Source: JAKQHY01 sp034429475 (GTDB taxonomy: Bacteria > Chloroflexota > Anaerolineae > B4-G1 > SLSP01). From it: 14,102 nt of DNA. The notes below the pieces were generated by a model. That model ran no database searches, had not been told where the DNA came from, and worked only from the letters and a program-made list of their open reading frames with translations. The stretch lies in the NCBI GenBank assembly GCA_034429475.1, contig DAOUGD010000208.1:1-14102 (forward strand), given 5' to 3'. Each line of letters begins with the position of its first letter. Position 1 is the stretch's first letter. Of this stretch, positions 1-7,081 are shown one piece after another. The position numbers and the translations under genes are program-made.

Positions 1-35
1 TTTTTCGTCGCCGCGTTGCACGCGGCGACGAAAAA
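1..35. repeat. Perfect 15-bp inverted repeat (hairpin)
   Basis: Positions 1-15 are the exact reverse complement of 21-35, with loop TTGCA at 16-20. The GC-rich core (CGTCGCCGCG) is flanked by T5 on the left and A5 on the right. This is the opposite polarity to a Rho-independent terminator, which needs a T-run after the stem on the transcribed strand, so neither strand gives a canonical terminator. It may be a palindromic repeat element, a binding site, or the end of something lying outside the window. Confidence 0.75.
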
Positions 36-122
36 TCACTCTCAAATGATGGCTTTAGCCGTTTTCCGATAGGGGAGGCAACTTGCCCATTTTGTGAAAC
101 GCCCCCGCCAAATTTTCGGCGC

Positions 123-151
123 TTGTCAGGCGTATAACCTTGGAGTATTAT
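123..151 (+). promoter_or_regulatory. Sigma-70-type promoter for the 189-2204 gene pair
   Basis: A -35 box TTGTCA (123-128) and a -10 box TATTAT (146-151) are separated by exactly 17 bp, each one mismatch from consensus. The expected transcription start is near 158. This leaves a short leader that still contains the AAGGTGG element at 171-177 in front of the ATG at 189. Confidence 0.6.
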
Positions 152-188
152 TGAAGAGGTAAATTGCCTTAAGGTGGATAAAGTTTTT

Positions 189-1109
189 ATGGGAACTCTA
201 ACCCGCAACCAAAAGATTATCCTGGCCATCCTTGCCTTCCTGGATATGGCTGTCATTGGGGGAATGGCTGCCATTGTCATCACCACTATGACACGGCCGA
301 TTGCGCCGCCCCCTGTCCCCACGCCAACAGTCGCCCCGACGCGCTTGGAAAAGCCACTCTGGACCCCGACAGCTACAGCCACGACGGTCCCTACCATCCC
401 CCCCCAGCCCACGCGGACGCGAACGCCAACGGTCACACCCTTCCCTACCGCGACCCCTTCTCCCACCCCCACACCTTCGCCAACCCCTACGCCCGCGCCG
501 ATTGTCCTCAACAACGATAACTTTGATATGTTGATGACCAACCGCATCCCCGGCTGGAAATGGGATGCGTATGTCAACTACCGCCCCGGCCAGCAAGCCA
601 ATACGGAGAATTCCTACGCGGAGCCATTCTTCGCGGCCGCCGATGATCCGCTGCGACAGATTGACGGCTCGACGCTGAAAATCGAGACGATGCGTTGGCT
701 CAAATACCGGGCCTGGATCCATCAAACCATTACCGTCACCGCCGGATCGAAGCTGTACTTCCAAATCAAGGCTAATGCTTTTTCCTCTTTAGATCGGATC
801 ATTGTCAAAGCGGGGATTGACCCCACCGGCGCCGACAACTGTTATGATGCGTTGTGGGGAGAGGAGAAACGCATCAACCAGGATGATGGCATTGTGACCT
901 TGCAATCGCCGACCATTGTCGTGCCGCCAATCGCAGAGTCTACCGTCACCCCCACCCCTACGCCGGAACATGGCGAAGAAGCGCCTGTTCCCACTGAGGC
1001 GCCGCCGCCCAGTCTGGGACGCATCACCGTCTGTTTCTACGCGGAGCCAACCTATCCACACATCAACAACGCCGCATTTTTTGACAAAGCAGTCATTATC
1101 TTAAAATAA
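189..1109 (+). CDS. Membrane-anchored Pro/Thr-rich surface protein, function unknown
   Basis: A 306-residue protein (from ATG 189) that I do not recognise as a named family. Residues 10-31 form one hydrophobic helix after a short basic N-terminus, so it is probably a signal anchor with the rest outside the cytoplasm. Residues 38-104 are a low-complexity Pro/Thr linker rich in TPTP units. Residues 105-306 look like a beta-rich globular domain that resembles carbohydrate-binding sandwich modules in general style only. That domain is interrupted by a second Pro/Thr/Glu-rich segment near residues 250-275. GTG 174 in frame is an alternative start. I prefer ATG 189 because AAGGTGG (171-177) is a suitable ribosome site and the predicted transcript begins near 158. 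It lies 24 nt upstream of the oxidoreductase and is probably co-transcribed with it. Coding status is secure; the role is unknown. Confidence 0.8.
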   Translation: MGTLTRNQKIILAILAFLDMAVIGGMAAIVITTMTRPIAPPPVPTPTVAPTRLEKPLWTPTATATTVPTIPPQPTRTRTPTVTPFPTATPSPTPTPSPTPTPAPIVLNNDNFDMLMTNRIPGWKWDAYVNYRPGQQANTENSYAEPFFAAADDPLRQIDGSTLKIETMRWLKYRAWIHQTITVTAGSKLYFQIKANAFSSLDRIIVKAGIDPTGADNCYDALWGEEKRINQDDGIVTLQSPTIVVPPIAESTVTPTPTPEHGEEAPVPTEAPPPSLGRITVCFYAEPTYPHINNAAFFDKAVIILK

Positions 1110-1133
1110 CCCGTTGACGCGCAAAGGAGTTGG

Positions 1134-2204
1134 ATGCCCACAACCCTGGATGCTTACGATACTGTTATTGTCGGAGGAGGATTGGCTGGCGCGATTGTCG
1201 CCTGCCGGTTGGCCGCAGCTTCGCAAAAGGTCGTGCTGCTGGAAGCCCAAGAAGCGATTGGCGGAGCAGCGCCACGCGGCGCCGGATTGGCCTTGCTGGG
1301 GACGCCAGAACCTTATACCGCCCTCCAAACGCGCCTGGGCAACGATGGCGCCCGCCAGGTCTGGGAGTTAACCCGCGAGAATCTGGCCCTTCTCAGCCAC
1401 GCGTTGGAGACTGCCGGGCTGGACGTTCAGCGCACAGGCAGCCTACGTCTCACAAATGACGCGCAAGAGGCGACGCACTTCCAACGCTCTGCCGCGTTGT
1501 TACCCACACTGGGGTACTCCGTCACGTTGGCAGACCCCACCAAGCAGGGCCAACTGGCGGCGCTCCACACTCAGGATGACATCGGCTATGATCCGGCAGC
1601 CCTGATTGCCGCCCTGTTGGATCACCCCAACATCACCGTGGAAAATGCAGTTGAAGTTCAAGCCATCAAGCCCCAGCTCAGCGAGGCGGCTGAGCCACTG
1701 CTGACTATTTGGGCGCGCAAACATTATCTCTGGGCCAGAGCGGTAGTGCTGACAGCGGGCGCCCACACCGTGCGCTTGAGCGCGGCCCTGCGCCCCTGGC
1801 TCCATCCAACCCGTTTCTACAGTATGGAACTGGTCACAGATACGCCGCGGCCGGTGCCTCTTATTATGGCGGGGGGGCAAATTGTCGTGTTAGCAGCGCA
1901 GAATTCCTGGCGGCTGGTGACATGGACGCCGTCGGCCCAACCCGACGCATTGAATTCACTGCTTAACCAAGTAAAACCCCTCTGTCCGCAAGCCATCGTG
2001 CGCCACCGGCGCTCAGGGTGGATCGCCCAGAGTCAGGACGGGTTGCCGATCGTCGGCGCTCTGCCGGAACAACCTAATATCTATCTGCTGAACGGGCTAG
2101 GCCCCTGGGGAGCCAGTTGGGCGTTCGCCGCTGCCGAGCGGCTGGTCGAGCTGATCCTCCATCAGCAGGATCCAGGCTGGCTTTCCATCCGGCGTTTCTC
2201 TTGA
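1134..2204 (+). CDS. FAD-dependent oxidoreductase, DAO (glycine oxidase-like) family
   Basis: A 356-residue flavoprotein of the D-amino-acid oxidase/glycine oxidase superfamily, expected to oxidise a C-N bond of a small amine or amino acid using FAD. The N-terminus has the dinucleotide-binding Rossmann signature VIVGGGLAG (residues 11-19), with the acidic residue E37 ending the second strand to hold the ADP ribose. Near the C-terminus, DGLPIVG (302-308) and GLGPWGAS (321-328) match the family's FAD-closing region, although the usual GHGGxG-type loop is altered to GPWGAS. AAAGGAG at 1123-1129 sits 4 nt before the ATG. No signal peptide is visible, so it is probably cytoplasmic. The 24-nt gap to the upstream surface-protein gene and the lack of an obvious promoter suggest co-transcription. 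The sequence does not fix the substrate. Similarity to ThiO-type glycine oxidases is only at family level, and no thiamin genes are nearby. Confidence 0.85.
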   Translation: MPTTLDAYDTVIVGGGLAGAIVACRLAAASQKVVLLEAQEAIGGAAPRGAGLALLGTPEPYTALQTRLGNDGARQVWELTRENLALLSHALETAGLDVQRTGSLRLTNDAQEATHFQRSAALLPTLGYSVTLADPTKQGQLAALHTQDDIGYDPAALIAALLDHPNITVENAVEVQAIKPQLSEAAEPLLTIWARKHYLWARAVVLTAGAHTVRLSAALRPWLHPTRFYSMELVTDTPRPVPLIMAGGQIVVLAAQNSWRLVTWTPSAQPDALNSLLNQVKPLCPQAIVRHRRSGWIAQSQDGLPIVGALPEQPNIYLLNGLGPWGASWAFAAAERLVELILHQQDPGWLSIRRFS

Positions 2205-2242
2205 ATCTCTGCTTCAATAGACAAAGGTTAAACCATGAACAG

Positions 2243-2274
2243 ACTTTTCGCGGTTGTTCCCTTTCCGCAAAAGT
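2243..2274. promoter_or_regulatory. Imperfect inverted repeat upstream of the response regulator
   Basis: The left arm ACTTTTcGCGG (2243-2253) pairs with CCGCAAAAGT (2265-2274), apart from one bulged C, around an 11-nt centre. It lies just 5' of the TATACT box at 2280. No T-run follows, so a regulator operator is more likely than a terminator of the upstream oxidoreductase gene. The regulator that would bind is unknown; the NarL-type protein encoded next is one candidate. Confidence 0.4.
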
Positions 2275-2285
2275 TAGCGTATACT
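2257..2285 (+). promoter_or_regulatory. Putative promoter of the response regulator/kinase operon
   Basis: A good -10 box TATACT lies at 2280-2285. The -35 region is poor: TTCCCT at 2257-2262 with 17-bp spacing, or TTGTTC at 2254-2259 with a long 20-bp spacing. A weak -35 covered by an inverted repeat is compatible with activator-dependent transcription, but this is inference. The start would fall near 2292, about 23 nt before the ATG. Confidence 0.4.
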
Positions 2286-2314
2286 ATACACAGAGTCAAC
2301 AAAGGATATAAACT

Positions 2315-3037
2315 ATGGCAGGTCAACCCAGTAATGATAGTCCCCCCATCCGCGTCGTGGTAGTAGACGACCATCCCTTTTTTCGGAAAGGGTTGTGTGA
2401 CGTGCTGACGCGCGAACCGGATATTGACGTCATTGCCGAAAGCGGCGATGGGCAAGAAGCGCTGGACTTGTTGACCAAAATCACGCCCAATGTTGTGCTG
2501 ATGGATGTTAACTTGCCGGGCTTGAATGGCTTGCAAGTGACTCACCAACTCAAGAACCGGCGGCCCGAAATTAATGTCATCATCCTGACCGCTTACGACG
2601 ATGAGGAACAAATTTACCACGCGATTCGGATTGGGGCCTCGGCCTATTTCGCCAAAGATGTGGCGCCCAGTCAGCTATTGGATACAGTGCGCACGGTGGC
2701 GCAGGGCTATTACGTGATCGCCAACCAGCGCATGACGCCCGAACAGGCCGAACTATGGCTGCTGGAACTGTATCGGCGCTACGGCATCAAACCGGAAGAT
2801 ACCACCTTCTCCCCGCTGACCACGCGGGAAATGGAAATCCTGGAATTAATTATCCAAGGGTTGAGCAATAAAGAAATCGCCTACCGGCTCGACATCAGCC
2901 AACAGACGGTCAAGAACCACGTCACCTCCATCCTGGCCAAGCTCAACCTGTCCGATCGCACCCAAGCGGCCATTTACGCCTTGCGACACGGGTGGGTGCG
3001 GCTGCCTACCGTGCCTCACGACGATGAAAACGAATAA
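2315..3037 (+). CDS. NarL/FixJ-family two-component response regulator
   Basis: A 240-residue DNA-binding response regulator. The receiver domain occupies about residues 12-130. It has the acidic pair D18-D19, phospho-acceptor D64 in VLMDVNLPG, the switch T92 and invariant K114, so it should be phosphorylatable. After a linker of about 35 residues, a LuxR-type helix-turn-helix domain spans about 168-225. It begins PLTTREMEILELIIQGLSNK and carries the family's TVKNHV recognition helix. AAAGGA (2301-2306) sits 8 nt before the ATG. The gene is followed after 26 nt by a DegS-like histidine kinase, so the two almost certainly form a cognate pair in one operon. Targets are not evident; the inverted repeat in its own upstream region could be an autoregulatory site. 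Confidence 0.93.
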   Translation: MAGQPSNDSPPIRVVVVDDHPFFRKGLCDVLTREPDIDVIAESGDGQEALDLLTKITPNVVLMDVNLPGLNGLQVTHQLKNRRPEINVIILTAYDDEEQIYHAIRIGASAYFAKDVAPSQLLDTVRTVAQGYYVIANQRMTPEQAELWLLELYRRYGIKPEDTTFSPLTTREMEILELIIQGLSNKEIAYRLDISQQTVKNHVTSILAKLNLSDRTQAAIYALRHGWVRLPTVPHDDENE

Positions 3038-3063
3038 CCCCTTCAAAGAGAGGAGAAGAAGCT

Positions 3064-4128
3064 ATGTCTGATACCAACTGGGAACTCTTTACCAACTTTT
3101 GCCGTCAAGGATATGACCAGGTCAAACGCGAACTGAAGGAAGTAGATATGCTGATCCAGCAAACCTCTTCAGAGGTTGACCGTTTTATGCAGACGAATTC
3201 CCGCGCCGTCGCCCGCACCCGCCAGGTCGAAGCCACCTTCGACACTGTCCCCCGTGAAGATATCAAAAGCACTTACACCTATCTGGTAGAGAACCAGCAG
3301 CGCCTCTTCACGATGCGGGGACAGTTGGAAAAACTGCAAAGCGATCAGCGCAACCTGACCCGCATCGCCGAGCTTTACCAGAAAGTGTTGGAATATACCG
3401 CCCCCGCCGAGTCCGCCGATGCGGAGGCCGGTGGAGCAGAGAAAGAAATGACACCCCAGGCCATGGCCATCAGCATCATTGAGGCGCAAGAGCAAGAGCG
3501 CCTGCGGCTTTCACGCCAAATGCACGACGGGCCGGCGCAATCGCTCACCAACCTGGTGCTTCAGGCGGAAATTTGCGAGCGACTCTTCGACCGCGACCCG
3601 GAACGCGCCCGCACCGAGTTGGGCGAGCTGAAGAAAAACGTGGTCAGCACCTTCCAAAAGGTCAAGACCTTCATCTTTGACCTGCGCCCGATGATGTTGG
3701 ACGATCTGGGCTTGATGCCCACCATCAAACGCTACGTCGAGGGATTGGCCGAAGCCGGCTTCGAGGGCATTCGCCTGAACGTCACCGGCAAGGATCGCCG
3801 GATTGCCCCCCACAAAGAAGTCACTACCTTCCGCGTCATCCAAACCCTGATTCATATTGGCAGGGATCAAGGACGCGCCACCGCCATCAACGTCGGGGTG
3901 GATCTGAATGAGGACAACATCACGGTGAAATTTGAGGCGAACGGCAACAGTTTTGAACTGGACGAAGCGCTGACCACCCCGGACGCCATCCGCCTTAACC
4001 TGCCAACGTTGCGCGAACGCATCGAAATGTTGGACGGGAAAATAACCTTTAACAGCGCTACCGGCCAGGGCCTGCGCATCTCGTTCTCACTTCCGGCAGA
4101 TCCGGCAGAAAGCCAAAAACCCCTTTAA
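3064..4128 (+). CDS. DegS-like cytoplasmic sensor histidine kinase with degenerate ATP-binding domain
   Basis: A 354-residue soluble protein with no membrane segment. Residues 1-112 are mostly helical and probably coiled coil, like the sensor part of DegS. A HisKA_3 dimerisation/phosphoacceptor helix follows. Its motif EQERLRLSRQMHDGPAQS (143-160) is intact, with H154 as the expected phosphorylation site, and the conserved X-region FDLRPMMLDDLGL is at 205-217. The C-terminal HATPase-like domain (about 245-350) keeps its overall outline but not its ATP signature. The N-box region (260-272) lacks the usual Glu/Asn/His residues, the G1 Asp-x-Gly-x-Gly is replaced by EANGNSF (291-297), and the G2 Gly residues are lost in NLPTLRER (312-319). 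It may therefore bind ATP poorly or act as a phosphatase or scaffold. AGGAG (3051-3055) lies 8 nt before the ATG. It is paired with the upstream NarL-type regulator. Confidence 0.87.
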   Translation: MSDTNWELFTNFCRQGYDQVKRELKEVDMLIQQTSSEVDRFMQTNSRAVARTRQVEATFDTVPREDIKSTYTYLVENQQRLFTMRGQLEKLQSDQRNLTRIAELYQKVLEYTAPAESADAEAGGAEKEMTPQAMAISIIEAQEQERLRLSRQMHDGPAQSLTNLVLQAEICERLFDRDPERARTELGELKKNVVSTFQKVKTFIFDLRPMMLDDLGLMPTIKRYVEGLAEAGFEGIRLNVTGKDRRIAPHKEVTTFRVIQTLIHIGRDQGRATAINVGVDLNEDNITVKFEANGNSFELDEALTTPDAIRLNLPTLRERIEMLDGKITFNSATGQGLRISFSLPADPAESQKPL

Positions 4129-4135
4129 AAACTAC

Positions 4136-4165
4136 TTGACAATCCATGCCATTTTGTGTTATATT
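4136..4165 (+). promoter_or_regulatory. Near-consensus sigma-70 promoter for rpoD
   Basis: A perfect -35 box TTGACA (4136-4141) is followed by TTATAT (4159-4164, 17-bp spacing) or TATATT (4160-4165, 18-bp spacing). It begins 8 nt after the kinase stop codon and is the strongest promoter in the window. The start near 4172 gives a leader of about 73 nt. A small GC-rich inverted repeat (AGGCT/AGCCT, 4184-4195) lies in the leader and is too weak to call a regulatory structure. Confidence 0.8.
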
Positions 4166-4244
4166 AGGGCTTGCGTTTAGCACAGGCTGGAGCCTTTGCC
4201 GCTTAATAGGATATTCTAAAACTGCGTAGTAAGGAATTGGGATC

Positions 4245-5618
4245 TTGGTCACAGACGATAGTTTCACCGACACACTCTTAGAAGAAAGTCACGAAGAAGA
4301 AGACTTACTAGATGAAGAGGAACTGGAAGAAGAATTAGAAGACAATCTAGAGGATGAGCCAGAGGACGACTTGGAGGCCGATACTGAGGCCGATGAAGAA
4401 GTCGAAGTAGAGGCCATCGAAGTAGAAGAGGTAGAATTGACGCCGATGAGCGAGGGACTCACCGGCGAAGACTACCTGATGAACCTGGGATATGACCAGG
4501 GATTCGTGACTTATGATGACATTCTGCGAGCCTTCCCCGAAGCAGAAGAAGATGTCACGCGCCTCGATGAGCTGATCTCATCTTTGATGGATGCCGGTAT
4601 TATGGTGGGGCAGCCAGACGATGCCGCTATGGGCAAAATGGCTGATTTTGACCTTGACGATGGCAATGAGGACGAAAAAGCCGAGGAAGATATTTACCGG
4701 GCGATTGAAGTAGACGACACCATCGGCCTGTACCTGAAAGAAATCGGCAAAGTCCCCTTATTGACTGCCGAGGAAGAAGTGACACTGGCGCAGCGCATGG
4801 AGGCCGGGAAAAAAGCGCAAAACAAGCTCAGCACCGGCAAATACGCCAGTGATGAAAAACGGTGGCAGTTGGAGGGCGAGATTTATGATGGCATCACGGC
4901 GCGCGAGCATTTGATTCGCGCCAACTCGCGGTTAGTCATCAGCGTTGCCAAAAAATACATTGGCCGCGGCGTGCCCTTCCTGGACTTGATTCAAGAGGGT
5001 AACATCGGCCTGATTCGGGCCTCCAACAAATTCGACTACAAACGGGGTCACAAATTCTCGACCTACGCGACGTGGTGGATCCGCCAGGCCGTTACCCGCG
5101 CCATCGCCGATCAAAGCCGTACCATTCGCGTCCCGGTCCACATGGGCGATCAGATCAACAAAATGCTGCGCATCTCCCACCAGCTCACCCAGCGCCTGGG
5201 CCGCAATCCAACGCCAGAAGAACTGGCTGCCGAAATGGAAATCCCGGTGCGCAAAGTAGAGCAGATGTTGGACGTGGCCCGCCGTCCCCTCTCCCTGGAA
5301 ATGCCCACCGACGACGAAGAGGAAAGCACGCTCGGCGACTTTGTCGAAGATGTTGAAAGCCCGGCGCCGCCCGATGAGGTCAGTTCCGCGATGCTGCGCG
5401 ACCTACTCATCGAAATCCTGGCCGACCTGCCGCCGCGTGAAGTCAAAATCTTGCAGATGCGTTATGGCCTGTTAGATGGGCAAACCTACACGTTGGAACA
5501 AGTCGGCAAGAAGCTGGGGGTCACGCGCGAGCGCGTGCGCCAGATTGAAGCGCAGGCGCTCAGCCGGCTACGGCACCCGGCCCATGCACGCCGCCTACGG
5601 GACTTCCTGCGGGGCTAA
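4245..5618 (+). CDS. rpoD: Primary RNA polymerase sigma factor (RpoD/SigA)
   Basis: A 457-residue housekeeping sigma-70 factor that directs RNA polymerase to TTGACA/TATAAT promoters. Residues 13-64 are an extremely acidic Glu/Asp tract, followed by a region 1.1-like fold (about 72-121, with GYDQGFVTYDDILRAFP). Region 1.2 begins near 158 (TIGLYLKEIGKVPLLT). Region 2 covers about 220-295, with DLIQEGNIGLIRA, FDYKRGHKFSTYATWWIRQA and SRTIRVPVH. Region 3 runs to about 350. Region 4 (395-450) has the HTH TLEQVGKKLGVTRERVRQIE that reads the -35 box. The start codon is TTG, supported by AAGGAA (4231-4236) 8 nt upstream; no ATG occurs in frame until residue 68. Regions 1.1, 2 and 4 together rule out an alternative sigma. 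It has its own promoter and terminator, so it is a monocistronic unit behind the kinase. Confidence 0.95.
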   Translation: MVTDDSFTDTLLEESHEEEDLLDEEELEEELEDNLEDEPEDDLEADTEADEEVEVEAIEVEEVELTPMSEGLTGEDYLMNLGYDQGFVTYDDILRAFPEAEEDVTRLDELISSLMDAGIMVGQPDDAAMGKMADFDLDDGNEDEKAEEDIYRAIEVDDTIGLYLKEIGKVPLLTAEEEVTLAQRMEAGKKAQNKLSTGKYASDEKRWQLEGEIYDGITAREHLIRANSRLVISVAKKYIGRGVPFLDLIQEGNIGLIRASNKFDYKRGHKFSTYATWWIRQAVTRAIADQSRTIRVPVHMGDQINKMLRISHQLTQRLGRNPTPEELAAEMEIPVRKVEQMLDVARRPLSLEMPTDDEEESTLGDFVEDVESPAPPDEVSSAMLRDLLIEILADLPPREVKILQMRYGLLDGQTYTLEQVGKKLGVTRERVRQIEAQALSRLRHPAHARRLRDFLRG

Positions 5619-5637
5619 CCTGCGCACAAGAAACCCA

Positions 5638-5670
5638 AGACCCTGAAGCCAAAACTTCAGGGTCTTTTTT
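5638..5670 (+). terminator. Rho-independent terminator of rpoD
   Basis: An 11-bp perfect stem AGACCCTGAAG (5638-5648) / CTTCAGGGTCT (5655-5665) with a 6-nt loop runs into a T-tract (5665-5670), 19 nt after the rpoD stop. On the minus strand the stem is followed by only a few scattered Ts, so it is at best a weak terminator for the convergent operon ending at 5704. Confidence 0.9.
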
Positions 5671-5703
5671 ATGTCCCCTACAACGCCAAAATGCGGACAA
5701 GCG

Positions 5704-6777
5704 TTATCCAGGCAGCGCCTGTTCATCCAGGTAGATCACCTGTCCGGCGGCCGCTCGCGTCAACCGATCCCGGATGGCCAGCCCCAGACCTGCCGCCCCA
5801 AAATCGCGCGCCAGAATGACATCTACCCCGGCCCGGTCGAGGGCGTGCAGCCCAGCAAACAGATGCCGCGCCACCTCCTCCGGTTCGGCCTGCGAGCCTA
5901 CCGGCTGTACTACTGCGGGCAAACCGGCAAAAACAGGCATGTCCTCAACCGCCACCAATAATCCAACCCGCCCGCCCTGCGCGGCCAAGCGGATCGCTTC
6001 GGCGCGCAGCGCTGTGCACATAGCTGTCCGCGTCCCACAATAGAGAATAACCCGCGCCCGAGGGGCATAATGTTGTAGAGAGGTGCCCGGTGAGGGGAGC
6101 GCCGTTGAAGTAGGCGCAGTCTGCGCCAATAGCGGCAATTCACCTAAGAACTGCGCCAACGCTTCGCGGCTGACCCCGCCAGGCCGCAGAATCGTCGGCG
6201 GCGCGGTAAGCAGCGAAAGCACCGTAGACTCCACCCCCACGTGCGTTGCTCCGCCGTCGAGAATCACGTCAATACGTCCGTTCAGATCGGCCAGCACATG
6301 CGACGCCAGCGTCGGGCTGACGCGCCCAAAGCGATTGGCGCTGGGCGCCGCTATCGGCGTCTGCGCCGCCGCGATCAAAGCCAGCGCCACGGGATGGGCT
6401 GGCACGCGCACCGCCACCGACTCGCCGCCAGCCGTGACTTCCGCCGGAACTTGCGGCGCCTTAGGCAGCACCAGCGTCAGCGGCCCAGGCCAGAAATGCG
6501 CCGCCAACGCCAGGGTCAACGGCGAGGCCGCCTGCGTCACTTGCGCCAACTCACTCACGTCCGCCAGGTGAACGATCAGTGGATCATAAGCCGGGCGCTC
6601 TTTGGCGGCAAAGATTCCCGCTACGGCTTGCGCATCCAATGCGTTGGCCCCCAGACCATAAACTGTCTCGGTGGGAAACGCCACCAATCCCCCGGCCTTT
6701 AGCACTGCCGCAGCGCGGTAAATCGGCGCAGGATCAGGATGCAAGGGGTCCACTTGAAGCAACAAAGTTTCGCGCAT
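5704..6777 (-). CDS. sua5: L-threonylcarbamoyladenylate synthase, Sua5 type
   Basis: A 357-residue Sua5/YrdC/YciO protein that makes threonylcarbamoyl-AMP from threonine, bicarbonate and ATP. This is the first step of t6A37 modification of ANN-decoding tRNAs, in the cytoplasm. The YrdC domain (about 15-205) shows FPTETVYGLG (34-43), the KxR pair K59/R61 in KERPAYDPL, WPGPLTLVL (96-104), and SAN (146-148) in the active-site lid region. The remaining approximately 140 residues are the Sua5-specific C-terminal domain, so this is the long form and not the single-domain TsaC. The ATG at 6777 has no clear Shine-Dalgarno sequence. It lies only 13 nt after the upstream PqqD-like gene's stop, which suggests translational coupling. 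It is the last gene of the minus-strand operon and converges on rpoD. Confidence 0.93.
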   Translation of the reverse strand: MRETLLLQVDPLHPDPAPIYRAAAVLKAGGLVAFPTETVYGLGANALDAQAVAGIFAAKERPAYDPLIVHLADVSELAQVTQAASPLTLALAAHFWPGPLTLVLPKAPQVPAEVTAGGESVAVRVPAHPVALALIAAAQTPIAAPSANRFGRVSPTLASHVLADLNGRIDVILDGGATHVGVESTVLSLLTAPPTILRPGGVSREALAQFLGELPLLAQTAPTSTALPSPGTSLQHYAPRARVILYCGTRTAMCTALRAEAIRLAAQGGRVGLLVAVEDMPVFAGLPAVVQPVGSQAEPEEVARHLFAGLHALDRAGVDVILARDFGAAGLGLAIRDRLTRAAAGQVIYLDEQALPG

Positions 6778-6790
6778 TGCCGACTGACCG

Positions 6791-7081
6791 TCATGACGTT
6801 GGAGAATTTACCGGCGTTAGCACCTGACGCTCACACAACATGGCGGCAAAGCGTAAGACATCCGCCTCCACCTGCGCCACATCCACACTAAACTCGTCGG
6901 CAATGAGAGCCGCAATGTGCCGCAAAGAACGCGCGCCATCAGCCAAGTGCACCACCCGCGCCCCGGTCACATTCAACACGACAAATTTCCCCTGATCGGG
7001 AAGCACGGCCACCAATTCCCCGGCGGTTTCACGGGTGACAACCGCCGGGTTCCTCATCAGCCGATCATCCAAGTTCAGCAT
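6791..7081 (-). CDS. PqqD-like protein (RiPP recognition element fold)
   Basis: A 96-residue protein resembling the PqqD family: a three-stranded sheet plus helices, typically written as L-N-x-T-G-A-x-hydrophobic, then a D-G-x-x-T/S segment. Here these are seen as KFVVLNVTGARVVHLADG followed by a helical C-terminus. In PQQ, lasso and other RiPP pathways this fold binds the leader peptide of a precursor. An in-frame extension to 7147 exists, but I choose ATG 7081 because GGGAGG (7088-7093 on the complement) lies at ideal spacing in front of it and the family alignment begins nearby. It overlaps the HprK-like gene by 17 nt and precedes sua5 by 13 nt. No radical SAM enzyme, lasso cyclase or precursor peptide is visible here, so the peptide partner, if any, is unknown. 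Confidence 0.75.
   Translation of the reverse strand: MLNLDDRLMRNPAVVTRETAGELVAVLPDQGKFVVLNVTGARVVHLADGARSLRHIAALIADEFSVDVAQVEADVLRFAAMLCERQVLTPVNSPTS

Noticed and set aside
396..500. Short tandem repeats as a possible CRISPR or minisatellite
   Set aside because: The repeats are in-frame Pro/Thr codons of a linker, irregular in sequence and with no spacer structure.
198..764. 188-codon minus-strand ORF opposite the Pro/Thr-rich gene
   Set aside because: Its Arg/Gly-rich product is the mirror of the Pro/Thr repeat composition. The plus-strand product has a proper anchor, promoter and ribosome site.
6083..6571. 162-codon plus-strand ORF opposite sua5
   Set aside because: It is a shadow of GC-rich codons; the minus strand gives an unmistakable Sua5 protein.
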